DNA of 42,868 nt from Hyphomicrobiales bacterium (GCA_017305925.1 JAFKJW010000085.1:1-42868); one strand, 5' to 3'; numbered from the stretch's first letter, positions 6,998 to 15,568 are shown. Notes: generated from the letters alone by a model not told the origin. Program-made: numbers and translations.

Positions 6998-7388
6998 ATT
7001 GCAGGCGGCGGTCTTCGCCGCATTGGCAGGAGATGCAGCCCTCGTCGCGATGCTTGGCGGCGCGAGGATCCACGATCATGCGCCGGCGGACGTGGCGTTT
7101 CCCTACATCACTTTCGGCCGCACCAGCGTCTACGACTGGAGCACCGGGACGGAGAGCGGCACGGAACAGCTTTTCACGCTCCATGTCTGGTCGAAGGCGA
7201 AGGGCAAGAAGGAGGCGCTCGACATCATGGAAGCCGCCAAGGCGAGGCTCCACGACCAGTCGCTCCCGCTTGCCGGACGGACGTTGGTGAATTGCCGGAT
7301 GGAATTCGCGGAAGCGCGCCATGACGACGATCTCTCCGTCTATCACGGGCTGCTGCGGTTTCGCGCGGTGGTGGAGGAAAACGCGTGA
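6978..7388 (+). CDS. Tail completion/terminator protein, DUF3168 (RcGTA g8 type)
   Basis: A 136-residue DUF3168 protein: NELQAAVFAALAGDAALVAMLGG, IHDHAPADVAFPYITFG, then the THVWSK-like LFTLHVWSKAKGKKEALDIM. Proteins of this family cap the tail tube at the head-proximal end. The ATG at 6978 is preferred over a GTG at 6972 because GAGGAGG (6965-6971) is ideally spaced. It overlaps the small upstream gene and is followed by a 75-bp gap with a hairpin before the major tail gene. Confidence 0.9.
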   Translation: MSAPANELQAAVFAALAGDAALVAMLGGARIHDHAPADVAFPYITFGRTSVYDWSTGTESGTEQLFTLHVWSKAKGKKEALDIMEAAKARLHDQSLPLAGRTLVNCRMEFAEARHDDDLSVYHGLLRFRAVVEENA

Positions 7389-7409
7389 GCGTGGGCTGAC
7401 CCGTTTTCG

Positions 7410-7427
7410 GCGCCGCATACGCGGCGC
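7410..7427 (+). other. Hairpin before the major tail protein gene
   Basis: A perfect 7-bp stem GCGCCGC/GCGGCGC with loop ATAC lies in the 75-bp gap between tail terminator and major tail genes. No U-run follows, so it is more likely an mRNA stability or processing element than a terminator. Confidence 0.4.
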
Positions 7428-7463
7428 AAAGCAATCTTTCCAGTCGATTTCGAAAGGACTTCC

Positions 7464-7880
7464 ATGGTCGCCCAGAAGGGAAAGGATCTTCTTTTGAAGA
7501 TCGATGCGAACGGAGCGGGAAGCTTCGTCACGGTGGCGGGGCTGCGGGCGCGTCGCGTCGCCTTCAACAGCGAGACGGTCGACGTGACCGACTCCGAATC
7601 CACCGGCCGCTGGCGCGAACTGCTTGCCGGCAGCGGCGTGCAGCGCGCGGCGTTGAGCGGCTCCGGCATCTTCAAGGACCAGGCTTCGGACGCGGCGATC
7701 CGCGCGCGTTTCTTCGCCGGCGAGATCGCCGCCTGGCAGGTGGTGGTGCCGAGCTTCGGCACGGTGGCGGGACCCTTCCAGATCACGTCGCTGGAATATG
7801 GCGGTAGCCATGACGGCGAGGTGACGTTCGAGATGGCGCTGGAATCGGCCGGCGCGCTGACTTTCACGGCGGCGCCATGA
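7464..7880 (+). CDS. Major tail protein, TP901-1 family (RcGTA g9 type)
   Basis: A 138-residue tail tube subunit. The opening MVAQKGKDLLLKID, then VAGLRARRVAFNSETVDVTDSES and WRELLAGSGV are diagnostic of the TP901-1-like major tail protein family in GTA clusters. AAAGGA precedes the ATG by about 7 bp. It overlaps the next gene by 4 bp (ATGA). Its polymer forms the tube through which DNA passes. Confidence 0.93.
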   Translation: MVAQKGKDLLLKIDANGAGSFVTVAGLRARRVAFNSETVDVTDSESTGRWRELLAGSGVQRAALSGSGIFKDQASDAAIRARFFAGEIAAWQVVVPSFGTVAGPFQITSLEYGGSHDGEVTFEMALESAGALTFTAAP

Positions 7881-8224
7881 CCGCCAACCGCAGACGCGGC
7901 GAGGTGGCCGCGACGCTCGACGGCAAGCCCTACCGGCTCTGCCTGACGCTCGGCGCGCTGGCCGAGCTGGAGGCGGCCTATGCCGCCGACGACCTTGCCG
8001 CGCTCGCCCGGCGCTTCGCCGGGGGAAAACTTTCCGCCCGCGACCTGATCCGCGTGACCGGTGCCGGCCTGCGCGGCGCCGGCAACGATATCTGCGACGA
8101 TGCCGTCGCCCATATGCAGGCCGAGAACGGCGCGGCGGGTTTTGCGGCGCTGGTGGCCGAGCTGCTGACCGTGACGTTCGGCGCGGCCGATGCCGGGTCG
8201 GGAGCCGGTCCGGCAAACCCTTAG
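7877..8224 (+). CDS. GTA tail assembly chaperone, upstream frame (RcGTA g10 type)
   Basis: A 115-residue protein with a conserved GEVAATLDGKPYRLCLTLGALAELE core, the marker of the GTA family once labelled DUF3356. By position it corresponds to lambda gpG, binding the tape measure during tail assembly. Its last sense codons are GCA AAC CCT immediately before TAG. They form a slippery heptamer with the preceding base and allow -1 slippage into the next chaperone frame. It starts inside the stop of the major tail gene. Confidence 0.9.
   Translation: MTANRRRGEVAATLDGKPYRLCLTLGALAELEAAYAADDLAALARRFAGGKLSARDLIRVTGAGLRGAGNDICDDAVAHMQAENGAAGFAALVAELLTVTFGAADAGSGAGPANP
8215..8221 (+). promoter_or_regulatory. 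Candidate -1 programmed frameshift site A AAC CCT
   Basis: The heptamer fits X XXY YYZ in the zero frame (AAC, CCT, then TAG at 8222-8224). Slipping back one base reads AAA CCC then TTA GAC GCC and joins the downstream chaperone frame with no intervening stop. Programmed slippage between paired tail chaperone frames (gpG/gpGT) is widespread in long-tailed phages. Confidence 0.6.
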
Positions 8225-8451
8225 ACGCCGCAGCATCGCCGGCCGAAGCTTTTCCCTGGGACGAGGTGATGGCCATCGGCCTCGGCGTGCTGCGGCTTTC
8301 ACCGCGCGATTTCTGGATGATGACGCCGCGCGAGTTCGCGTCCGCGGCATCTCCCGTTTCGGCAAGGCGGGGTGGCGCGCCGGACAGGGGCGCGCTCGCC
8401 GCGCTGATGGCGGATTTTCCCGACAGGCAGGAGGACGAAAAGAATGGCTGA
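8221..8451 (+). CDS. Tail assembly chaperone, downstream frame (RcGTA g10.1 type; probable -1 frameshift extension)
   Basis: This frame encodes LDAAASPAEAFPWDEVMAIG, then VLRLSPRDFWMMTPREF, the short GTA tail chaperone family. The conserved FPWDEVM lies upstream of the only internal starts (GTG 8266, ATG 8269), which also lack a well-spaced Shine-Dalgarno. The coding therefore extends left of them, to the slippery site. As a fusion it would be a gpGT-like form of the preceding protein; as a separate gene it would give about 61 residues from 8266. It overlaps the tape measure start by 8 bp. Confidence 0.75.
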   Translation, partial: LDAAASPAEAFPWDEVMAIGLGVLRLSPRDFWMMTPREFASAASPVSARRGGAPDRGALAALMADFPDRQEDEKNG

Positions 8452-9016
8452 GGACATGCGGGTCGGCATCTACGCCGACACCGAGCCGTTCCTGTCGGCG
8501 TTGAGCGAGCTGGAGAAGGTGTCGCAGAGTTTCGGCACCCGGCTCACCAACGCCCTGAAGGGCGCGGTGGTCAGCGGCAGGAGCCTGGAGGACGTGCTGC
8601 AAAGGCTGGCGCTCAATCTTGCCGGGCTTGCCCTGGACCAGGGCCTGAAACCGCTGCAATCGCTGGCCGGATCGCTGTTCTCCGGACTGTTCGGCGGGCT
8701 TTCCGGCATCCTGCCCTTCGCCAGAGGCGGCGTGCCGGGCAGCGTGGTGCCCTTCGCCGCCGGCGGTGTCGTCTCGTCGCCCGGCTACTTTCCGCTCGGC
8801 CGCAATCTCGGGCTGGCGGGAGAGGCGGGGCCGGAGGCGATCCTGCCATTGCAGCGCGGCAGCGACGGAAGGCTCGGCGTGGCCGCCGGCGGCGGCGGAA
8901 GCGTCAATGTCGTCTTCAACGTCACCGCGACGGACGCCGCCTCCTTCCGGAAATCCGAGGCCCAGGTGACGGGCATGCTGGCGCGCGCCGTGTCGCGCGG
9001 CGCCCGGACATTGTGA
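8444..9016 (+). CDS. Short tail tape measure protein (RcGTA g11 type)
   Basis: A 190-residue tape measure protein. The N-terminus is helical (DTEPFLSALSELEKVSQSFG), a Gly/hydrophobic middle follows (PLQSLAGSLFSGLFGGLSG), then the phage tape-measure signature ARGGVPGSVVPFAAGGVV...GEAGPEAILPLQRG and a SVNVVFNVTATDA end. Ordinary siphophage tape measures have many hundreds of residues; this short form is normal for RcGTA-type particles and implies a short tail. The start overlaps the chaperone stop. Confidence 0.9.
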   Translation: MAEDMRVGIYADTEPFLSALSELEKVSQSFGTRLTNALKGAVVSGRSLEDVLQRLALNLAGLALDQGLKPLQSLAGSLFSGLFGGLSGILPFARGGVPGSVVPFAAGGVVSSPGYFPLGRNLGLAGEAGPEAILPLQRGSDGRLGVAAGGGGSVNVVFNVTATDAASFRKSEAQVTGMLARAVSRGARTL

Positions 9017-9047
9017 TGCGGCGCGTTCAGGTTTCCGGGGAGATGCC

Positions 9048-9695
9048 ATGACGGGTCTTGCAAGCTTCCATGACGTGCTGTTCCCGACGGACGTCTCCTT
9101 CGGCGCGACCGGCGGCCCGGAGCGCCGCAACGAGATCGTGCTGATGACTTCCGGGCGCGAGCGCCGCAATCTGCGCACCGCGCATTCGCGCCGCACCTAC
9201 GACGCGGGCACGGGCATGAAGTCGCTCCAGGACGTCTATGACATCCTGGCGTTCTTCGAGGCGCGGCGGGGCTCGCTGCACGCCTTCCGCTTCCGCGACC
9301 CGTTCGACAACCGCTCGTGCCGGCCGGAGGCGGCGCCTTCGCCGGCGGACCAGACGCTGGGCACCGGTGACGGCAGCCGCGCCCGCTTCGCGCTGGTGAA
9401 GACCTACGGCACCGGCCCGGACGCCTATGCGCGGCCGATCCGCAAGCCGGTGGCGGAAACCCTGCGCGTGGCCGTGGCCGGCGTCGAGAAGGCGCGGCCC
9501 GCCGCTTACGACTTCGACGACGCCACGGGCGAGATCGTCTTCGCCGTTGCGCCGGGCGCAGGCGCGGCGGTGACGGCGGGCTATCGCTTCGACGTGCCGG
9601 TGCGCTTCGATGCCGAACGCCTGTCGGTCAGCCTCGCCTCCTTCCGGGCCGGGCAGATCCCCTCCATCCCGCTGATCGAGGTGTTGCAGCCGTGA
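9048..9695 (+). CDS. Distal tail protein, DUF2460 (RcGTA g12 type)
   Basis: A 215-residue DUF2460 protein: SFHDVLFPTDVSFGATGGPERR near the start (shown here in part: FHDVLFPTDVSFGATGGP), LRTAHSRRTYDAGTGMKSL, FFEARRGSLHAFRFRDPFD, and a C-terminal PVRFDAERLSVSL. In RcGTA this family forms the distal tail ring connecting the tube to the hub. GGGGAGAT precedes the ATG. The end overlaps the hub gene by 4 bp. Confidence 0.92.
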   Translation: MTGLASFHDVLFPTDVSFGATGGPERRNEIVLMTSGRERRNLRTAHSRRTYDAGTGMKSLQDVYDILAFFEARRGSLHAFRFRDPFDNRSCRPEAAPSPADQTLGTGDGSRARFALVKTYGTGPDAYARPIRKPVAETLRVAVAGVEKARPAAYDFDDATGEIVFAVAPGAGAAVTAGYRFDVPVRFDAERLSVSLASFRAGQIPSIPLIEVLQP

Positions 9696-10582
9696 CGTCT
9701 TATCCCGAAAGCCTGACGGCGCATCTGGCGCGCGACGTGACGACCGTCTGCACGGCGTGGCGCCTGACGCGGCGCGACGGAGACGTGTCGGGCTATACCG
9801 ACCACGACCGGTCGCTCGCCTTCGACGGCACGGCGTTCGAGCCGGCGTCCGGCTTCAGCGCCAGCGAGGCGCAGGAGACGCTGGGCCTCGCCGTCGATAC
9901 GGTCGACGTGGAGGGGGCGCTGTCTTCGGCGGGGCTCGTCGAGGAGGAGATCGAGGCGGGCCTGCTGGACGACGCCACGCTGGAGACTTTTATGGTCAAC
10001 TGGCGCGACCCTGCGGATTTCGCGCTGGTCCGCAAGGCGACCATCGGCAGGATCACGCGCAGCGACGGCCGCTTCGTGGCCGAGCTGAAGAGCCGCATGC
10101 ACCAGCTCGACCAGCCCAACGCGCGGCGGCTGACGCGGGCCTGCGATGCGGAGCTGGGCGACGCCCGCTGCGGCGTCGCGCTCGACCGGCCGGGCTTTTC
10201 CGGTACCGGAGAGATGCTCGACACGGTGGCGCCCGACGCCTGGCGCGTCTCGGGCCTCGCCGATTTCGAGGCGGGCTGGTTCAGCGGCGGCGTGCTGACC
10301 TGGACGAGCGGCGTGCGGCAGGGCCGGTCCGAACGGATCGTGGACCACCGCAGGCAGGACGACGGCGCGCTCCTCTTCCTGCGGCCCTTCACCGGCGCAC
10401 GGCCGGCGCCGGGCGACGCGTTCGCCGTCGTTGCCGGCTGCGACAAGAGTTTCGCCACCTGCAAGGCGAAGTTCGACAACCACGCGAATTTCAGGGGCTT
10501 TCCGCATCTGCCGGGCAACGACGCGGCCTATCAATATGTTTCGGAGGGCCTCGTCTTCGACGGCGGGCCGATCGTGCGATGA
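9692..10582 (+). CDS. Tail hub protein, DUF2163 (RcGTA g13 type)
   Basis: A 296-residue DUF2163 protein opening with LTAHLARDVTTVCTAWRLTRRDGDV (in part: VTTVCTAWRLTRRDG), then GYTDHDRSLAFDGTAFEPASG, both family signatures. Four cysteines, Cys151, Cys160, Cys250 and Cys257 (RACDAELGDARCGV and GCDKSFATCKAKFDN), have the spacing expected for the metal or Fe-S site I recall for the RcGTA hub. The FRGFPHLPGND motif is also conserved. The frame starts inside the previous stop and overlaps the next gene by 4 bp. Confidence 0.92.
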   Translation: MTSYPESLTAHLARDVTTVCTAWRLTRRDGDVSGYTDHDRSLAFDGTAFEPASGFSASEAQETLGLAVDTVDVEGALSSAGLVEEEIEAGLLDDATLETFMVNWRDPADFALVRKATIGRITRSDGRFVAELKSRMHQLDQPNARRLTRACDAELGDARCGVALDRPGFSGTGEMLDTVAPDAWRVSGLADFEAGWFSGGVLTWTSGVRQGRSERIVDHRRQDDGALLFLRPFTGARPAPGDAFAVVAGCDKSFATCKAKFDNHANFRGFPHLPGNDAAYQYVSEGLVFDGGPIVR

Positions 10583-11031
10583 CGGAGACAGGGGCCGCCA
10601 CGCGCCTTGCGGTGCTTGCCGAGGCGCGTGGCTGGATCGGCACGCCCTACCGCCATCAGGGCCGCACGAAGGGGGTGGGCTGCGATTGCCTCGGGCTGGT
10701 GCTGGGCGTGTGGCGGGCGCTCTACGGATCGGTTCCCGAGACGCCGGCCGTCTATGGCATGAGCGGGGCCGACGACGGCGCGGCCGACGCGCTGCTGGAG
10801 GGCGCCGCACGGCACATGGATCGCCTTCCCGCCGGTGCGGAACGGCCGGGAGACCTGCTCGTCCTGCGCTGGCGGCCGGGGCTGCCGGCACGGCACTTCG
10901 GCATTCTCAGCGCGGAAAACCGCTTCATCCACGCCTATCACGGAATGGCGGTGACGGACTCCTGCCTCGTCCCGCAATGGCGGCGGCGCATCGCGGCGGC
11001 CTTCGCCTTTCCCGAAATCTCCCGCGGCTGA
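10579..11031 (+). CDS. NlpC/P60 family cell-wall peptidase of the tail (RcGTA g14 type)
   Basis: A 150-residue cysteine peptidase that would open peptidoglycan during DNA delivery. The catalytic Cys37 lies in GVGCDCLGLVLG; the His is most likely His106 in LPARHFGIL, with His118 in RFIHAYHG as the third conserved site. The N-terminal AEARGWIGTPYRHQGRTKG is the standard GTA NlpC/P60 opening. The ATG overlaps the hub stop (ATGA). It sits in the tail-tip block, as in RcGTA. Confidence 0.93.
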   Translation: MTETGAATRLAVLAEARGWIGTPYRHQGRTKGVGCDCLGLVLGVWRALYGSVPETPAVYGMSGADDGAADALLEGAARHMDRLPAGAERPGDLLVLRWRPGLPARHFGILSAENRFIHAYHGMAVTDSCLVPQWRRRIAAAFAFPEISRG

Positions 11032-11043
11032 TCGAGGACCTTC

Positions 11044-14000
11044 ATGGCGACAATCCTGCTCCAGGCGGCCGGCGCCGCGCTCGGCGGCGTGTTCGGCAGC
11101 GCCGGTGCGGCAATCGGGACGGCGGCGGGCGCGCTGGCCGGCTATGTGATCGACCGCGCGCTGATCGGCAGCCTCCAGCATGTCGAAGGTCCAAGGCTGA
11201 GCGGTGCCAGGCCCTTCACCGCCGAGGAGGGCGCGTCGATCCCGCGCGTCTACGGCGTCGCGCGCATGGGCGGCCTCGTCATCTGGGCGACCCGCTTCGA
11301 GGAGGCGAGGCGGACCACCCGGCAGGGCATCAAGGGCGGGCCGCGCATCACGGAATATTCCTATTTCGCCAATGTGGCCTTCGCGCTCTGCGAGGGGGAG
11401 ATCGGCGGCGTGCGGCGCATCTGGGCGGACGGCAGGGAGATCGACCGCACGCTCTACGAGATCAGGGTCCATCCGGGCTCCGCGACGCAGGACCCCGATC
11501 CGCTGATCGAGGCGAAGCAGGGTGCGGGGAACGCGCCCGCCTACCGCGGCACCGCCTATGTCGTGTTCGAGCGCTTTCCGCTTGCCGACTACGGCAACCG
11601 CATCCCGCAGCTTCAGTTCGAGGTGCTGCGGCCGGTCGGCGATTTCCACAGACAGGTCAGCGGCGTGGCGCTCATTCCCGGCGCCACCGAATACGGCCTG
11701 TCGCCGACGCTGGTGACGCGGGAAATCCTGCCCGGCCGGACCGAGGCGGTGAACCGCCACGTCCTGCATGGCGTGACCGACATCGTGGCCGCGCTCGACG
11801 AATTGCGGATGCTGTGCCCGAACCTGGAGCACGTCTCGCTGATCGTCACCTGGTTCGGCGACGATTTGAGGGCCGGATCGTGCCGGATCAGGCCGATGGT
11901 CATCGACAGCGGGGCGGACAATTTCTCCGAGGAGTGGATGGTGTCCGGCGTTGCACGCGCCGACGCCGCGGAAGTCTCGCGGGCGGGCGGCGGCCCCGCC
12001 TATGGCGGCACGCCCTCTGACAGGACGGTCCTCGACGCGATCGCCGAGATCAGGGCGCGCGGCCTGAAGGTGACGCTCTATCCCTTCATCATGATGGACG
12101 TGCCGCAGGACAACGCGCTGCCCGACCCGCATGGCGGCGCGGTGCAGGCGCCCTATCCGTGGCGCGGGCGCATCTCCTGCCATCCCGGCCCCATGCAGCC
12201 CGGCAGCGCGGACAAGACGGGGGCCGCGCGGGCGCAGGTGGCCGCCTTCTGCGGCGCTGCGACGGCGGCGGATTTTGCCGCGGAGGACGACACGATCGCC
12301 TTCACGGGCGATCCGGACGAGTGGAGCTACCGCCGCTTCCTGCTGCATTTCGCGCATCTGGCGGTCAAGGCCGGCGGGGTCGACACCTTCCTGCTCGGCA
12401 GCGAGATGCGCGGCCTGACCAGCCTGCGCGACGGGGCGAACGGGTTCCCGTTCGTGGAGACGCTTTGCGGCCTCGCAGACGAGGTGCGGGCGCTGCTTGG
12501 GCCGGGCACGAAGATCACCTACGGCGCGGACTGGAGCGAGTATTTCGGCCACCAGCCGGCGGTCGGCAGCGGCGACGTGTTCTTCCATCTCGACCCACTC
12601 TGGGCGCATCCGGAGATCGCTGCCGTCGGCATCGACAATTACATGCCGCTCTCCGACTGGCGCGACACCGACTATGGCGGGGGCAATCCGGACGGCTTCG
12701 CCACGCCCTGCGACCTGGATGGCCTGACGGCGGCGGTCGCCGGAGGGGAGGGCTTCGACTGGTATTATGCGAGCGCGGCGGCGCGGGCGGAACGGCAGCG
12801 CACGCCGATCACCGACGGGGCCGGAAAACCGTGGGTCTACCGCTACAAGGACCTGGTCGGCTGGTGGTCGAACCCGCACCACGACCGCCCGGGCGGCGTC
12901 GAGAAGGCGACGCCGACCGCCTGGGTCCCGCGGTCGAAACCCATCTGGTTCACGGAGCTGGGCGGACCGGCGGTGGACAAGGGGCCGAACCAGCCGAACG
13001 TCTTTCCCGACCCCAAATCGTCGGAAAGCGCGCTGCCCTATTCCTCGAACGGCGGACGCTCCGACATCGCGCAGCGGCGCCTGCTGGAAGCGCATCTCGG
13101 CTATTGGGATCCGGCGCGCCCCGGCTTCGACGACGCCCGCAATCCCGTCTCGGCGCTCTATGGCGGGCGCATGCTCGACCATCGCCGGACCGCGCTCTGG
13201 GCCTGGGACGCGCGGCCTTTTCCGGCCTTTCCCGTACGGGACGACGAATGGCGCGACGGCGCCAACTGGCGGTTCGGCCACTGGCTGAACGGTCGCCTGG
13301 AAGCCGTCTCGTGCAGCGACCTGATCGACGCGATCCTTGCCGACCATGGCGCCGGCCCGGCCCGGACGCTCCACGCCGAAGGGACGGTGGCAGGCTATGC
13401 GATCCAGGATCCGTCGAGCGCGCGTGCCGCGCTGGAACCGCTGATGGACCTTTTCGGCATCGTCGCGCTCGACCGGCCGGACGGGATCGTGTTCCGCCTC
13501 GCCGGGGCGGGGGCCGGGCAGCCGGCCCTGATCGAGGATGTCGTGCTGACCGACGCGGCGGCCGTCGAGACCGTCCGCACGCCCGACCACGAACTGCCGC
13601 GCGAGGCGGTGCTCCAGACGCGCGAGCCTTTCCTGGAGTTCCAGGGCGCCACGCCGCGCAGCCGCCGCCTCGGCACACCCGGCAGCCGCCAGCAGGACAT
13701 CGGCTTTCCGGGAACGCTGGAAAGCGGCCAGGCGCAGGCCCTGCTCGACGATTGGATGACGCGCGCCTGGGCGGGGCGCGAGCAGGTGACCTTCGCCCTC
13801 GCGCCGGCGGATATACGGCCGTTTGCGGGTGACGTCATCCGGCTGGCGGCGCTGCCGGCAGGCCCCGACCTGCAGGTGATGGCGGTCGAGGAAGGGGCGG
13901 TGCGCAGGATCACGGCCCGGCAGGCGGCGCTGACCGCGCCGACGCCGTGGCGGGCGGGCGCGGCCGTGGCGTCGTCGTCCGTCCCGATTCTCGCCGGCCG

Positions 14001-14940
14001 GCCGGATGCACACTTCCTCGACCTGCCGATGATCGACGCGGCCGAGCCGGAAAGCCGGTTCCGCGTCGCCGCATGGCAGCACCCTTGGCGGACCCAGCGC
14101 GTTCATACCTCGGCGGGCGGCACGGCCTTCGAGCCGCGCGCGCTCCTTACCACTCCGGCGATCGTCGGCCGGCTCGCCGAGCCCCTGTCGGGGAACGGCT
14201 TCGAGGGCCGGATCGACAGGGTCGCGGCGATCGTGGTCGCACTCTCATGGGGCGAACTGTCGAGCGTCACCCGCACGGACCTGCTGAACGGAGCCAACGC
14301 CGCGGCAATCCGATCTGCGGACGGAACATGGGAGGTGCTCCAGTTCGAGACCGCTGAGGAGATATCCGCCGATGTCTGGCGGCTGCGCAACCTGCTGCGC
14401 GGGCAGGCCGGCACCGGCGACGCCATGGCGGCGGGCGCGGATACGGGCGCGGCCTTCGTCCTGCTCGACGCCGCAGTGGTGCCGGCCGGACTGGCGGCCG
14501 CCGAACTGGGGCTGGAGCGGCAATGGCGCGTCGGTCCCGCCGGGATGGAGATATCGCCCGCCAGTTTCGTCGCCGCGACCGCGACCGGGGGCGTGCGGGC
14601 GCAACTGCCGCTTTCGCCGGTGCATCTCAGGGCCGCGCCCGACGGAACGGGCGGCCTTGCCATTTCCTGGGTGCGGCGCGCCCGCTATGGCGGCGACGAC
14701 TGGCAGCAGGAGGACGTGCCGCTCTGCGAGGCCGCTGAGGAGTATCGGATCGACATCGCCGTAGCCGGCGGCCCGGTCGTACGCAGCACGACGGCGGGCG
14801 TTCCGCGCTGGACTTATGCGGCAGCCCTGATCGCCGCCGACTTCGGCGCGCTGCCGGCCGTGCTCGACGTCACCGTCCGCCAGAAAAGCGCCGCCGTCGG
14901 CTGGGGCATCCCCGCGACGCGGCGGCTGGCGACAGCCTGA
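11044..14940 (+). CDS. Large tail-tip / host-interaction protein with TIM-barrel-like domain (RcGTA g15 type)
   Basis: A 1298-residue protein, the expected size for the GTA megatron-like tip. The N-terminus has a Gly/Ala-rich hydrophobic stretch (LLQAAGAALGGVFGSAGAAIG). Next come the rhizobial GTA TIM-barrel region (about 340-760: KVTLYPFIMMDVP, HFAHLAVKAGGVDTFLLGSE, GTKITYGADWSEYFGHQP, PIWFTELGGPAVDKGPNQPN) and the phage tail module with WARTLYAEG-like RTLHAEGTVAG and later WVRRARYGGDDWQQEDVPL. It should form the tail fibre base and contact the cell surface. AGGACC sits just before the ATG. Confidence 0.93.
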   Translation: MATILLQAAGAALGGVFGSAGAAIGTAAGALAGYVIDRALIGSLQHVEGPRLSGARPFTAEEGASIPRVYGVARMGGLVIWATRFEEARRTTRQGIKGGPRITEYSYFANVAFALCEGEIGGVRRIWADGREIDRTLYEIRVHPGSATQDPDPLIEAKQGAGNAPAYRGTAYVVFERFPLADYGNRIPQLQFEVLRPVGDFHRQVSGVALIPGATEYGLSPTLVTREILPGRTEAVNRHVLHGVTDIVAALDELRMLCPNLEHVSLIVTWFGDDLRAGSCRIRPMVIDSGADNFSEEWMVSGVARADAAEVSRAGGGPAYGGTPSDRTVLDAIAEIRARGLKVTLYPFIMMDVPQDNALPDPHGGAVQAPYPWRGRISCHPGPMQPGSADKTGAARAQVAAFCGAATAADFAAEDDTIAFTGDPDEWSYRRFLLHFAHLAVKAGGVDTFLLGSEMRGLTSLRDGANGFPFVETLCGLADEVRALLGPGTKITYGADWSEYFGHQPAVGSGDVFFHLDPLWAHPEIAAVGIDNYMPLSDWRDTDYGGGNPDGFATPCDLDGLTAAVAGGEGFDWYYASAAARAERQRTPITDGAGKPWVYRYKDLVGWWSNPHHDRPGGVEKATPTAWVPRSKPIWFTELGGPAVDKGPNQPNVFPDPKSSESALPYSSNGGRSDIAQRRLLEAHLGYWDPARPGFDDARNPVSALYGGRMLDHRRTALWAWDARPFPAFPVRDDEWRDGANWRFGHWLNGRLEAVSCSDLIDAILADHGAGPARTLHAEGTVAGYAIQDPSSARAALEPLMDLFGIVALDRPDGIVFRLAGAGAGQPALIEDVVLTDAAAVETVRTPDHELPREAVLQTREPFLEFQGATPRSRRLGTPGSRQQDIGFPGTLESGQAQALLDDWMTRAWAGREQVTFALAPADIRPFAGDVIRLAALPAGPDLQVMAVEEGAVRRITARQAALTAPTPWRAGAAVASSSVPILAGRPDAHFLDLPMIDAAEPESRFRVAAWQHPWRTQRVHTSAGGTAFEPRALLTTPAIVGRLAEPLSGNGFEGRIDRVAAIVVALSWGELSSVTRTDLLNGANAAAIRSADGTWEVLQFETAEEISADVWRLRNLLRGQAGTGDAMAAGADTGAAFVLLDAAVVPAGLAAAELGLERQWRVGPAGMEISPASFVAATATGGVRAQLPLSPVHLRAAPDGTGGLAISWVRRARYGGDDWQQEDVPLCEAAEEYRIDIAVAGGPVVRSTTAGVPRWTYAAALIAADFGALPAVLDVTVRQKSAAVGWGIPATRRLATA

Positions 14941-14967
14941 CAGATTCCAGACAGAAAGGACCAAGCC

Positions 14968-15174
14968 ATGCCGACCGCAAAACCCTGGTATCTCTCCCGA
15001 ACGATCTGGGCCTCGCTCATCACCGTCGCGACCTCGGTGCTCGGCCTGACCGGCATGTCGCTCGATGGAGTGGACAACGTGCAACTGACGGACACCGTGT
15101 TGCAGGCGGTCACCGCGCTCGCCGGCATCGTGGCGGTGCTGGGCCGCATCGGCGCCGCGGCACGCATCGGGTGA
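14968..15174 (+). CDS. Small membrane protein, holin-like
   Basis: A 68-residue protein with AGAAAGGA before its ATG. The N-terminus KPWYLSRTIWASLITVATSVLGL leads (from SRTIWASLITVATSVLGL) into one hydrophobic helix, and a second lies at about 45-62 (LQAVTALAGIVAVLGRIGAA). Short proteins of this form often end rhizobial GTA/prophage tail operons. A holin role is suggested by size and topology only. A hairpin follows within 30 bp of its stop and marks the likely end of the cluster. Confidence 0.65.
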   Translation: MPTAKPWYLSRTIWASLITVATSVLGLTGMSLDGVDNVQLTDTVLQAVTALAGIVAVLGRIGAAARIG

Positions 15175-15203
15175 CAGCGCGGGAAGTGGGCGCTACTGTC
15201 GAT

Positions 15204-15232
15204 GTCCGCCGCTTGCATGAAAAGCGGCGGAC
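15204..15232 (+). terminator. Hairpin at the end of the GTA-like cluster
   Basis: A perfect 11-bp stem GTCCGCCGCTT/AAGCGGCGGAC with a 7-base loop lies between the last GTA gene and feuN. The bases after it are GGGGGACGG, not a U-run, so termination strength is uncertain. Confidence 0.5.
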
Positions 15233-15283
15233 GGGGGACGGCCATTCATGCGGTGTTCAGCCGATCTGCGCTACAAGCGCATC

Positions 15284-15568
15284 ATGGGCAATCTGAAATC
15301 ACATCTGCGGCGACTGTTCCTGCTGCTGCCGGCGGCCTGGCTGGGCCTGGCCCCGCTTGCATGGGCGGCTGGGCAGGGCGAGGTGCAGGTGGCCGAGGCC
15401 GACTGCTATTCGGTCGGCCAGCAGGTCGCCGCCGAGAACGGCGGAACGCTCGCCAAGGCGCAGCGGGCGACGCGCGGCGGCCGGGAGGTCTGCGTCATCG
15501 TCGTTCTGGTTCCCGCCAGGGACGGCGAGCGTCCGCGCCGCACCGAGATCGTCGTACCGGCGAACTGA
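15284..15568 (+). CDS. feuN: Small periplasmic protein upstream of feuPQ, FeuN-like inhibitor
   Basis: From the ATG at 15284 the product is 94 residues: MGNLKSHLRRLF, a hydrophobic core LLLPAAWLGLAPLAWA and a signal peptidase site, then a small mature domain (EVQVAEADCYSVGQQVAAEN, VCVIVVLVP). An upstream ATG at 15248 is possible. In Sinorhizobium a short exported protein encoded just before feuP, FeuN, restrains the FeuQ kinase. The same position, size and export signal support this name, while sequence identity was not checked. It ends 67 bp before feuP and probably shares its transcript. Confidence 0.65.
   Translation: MGNLKSHLRRLFLLLPAAWLGLAPLAWAAGQGEVQVAEADCYSVGQQVAAENGGTLAKAQRATRGGREVCVIVVLVPARDGERPRRTEIVVPAN

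Noticed and set aside
8444-9016. Truncated tape measure gene
   Set aside because: 190 residues is short for a siphophage but normal for RcGTA-type clusters, and both ends match the family.
10531-14106. A nearly 1200-codon open frame on the minus strand opposite the hub and tail-tip genes
   Set aside because: Its translation is Arg/Ala/Gly-rich with no domain, while the + strand has clear GTA tail families throughout.
1-15174. Ordinary integrated prophage
   Set aside because: The gene order, the short tape measure, the DUF2460-DUF2163-NlpC/P60-TIM-barrel tail block and the absence of integrase, repressor, replication or lysis cassettes in view fit a GTA-type cluster. Genes left of the window could still change this.
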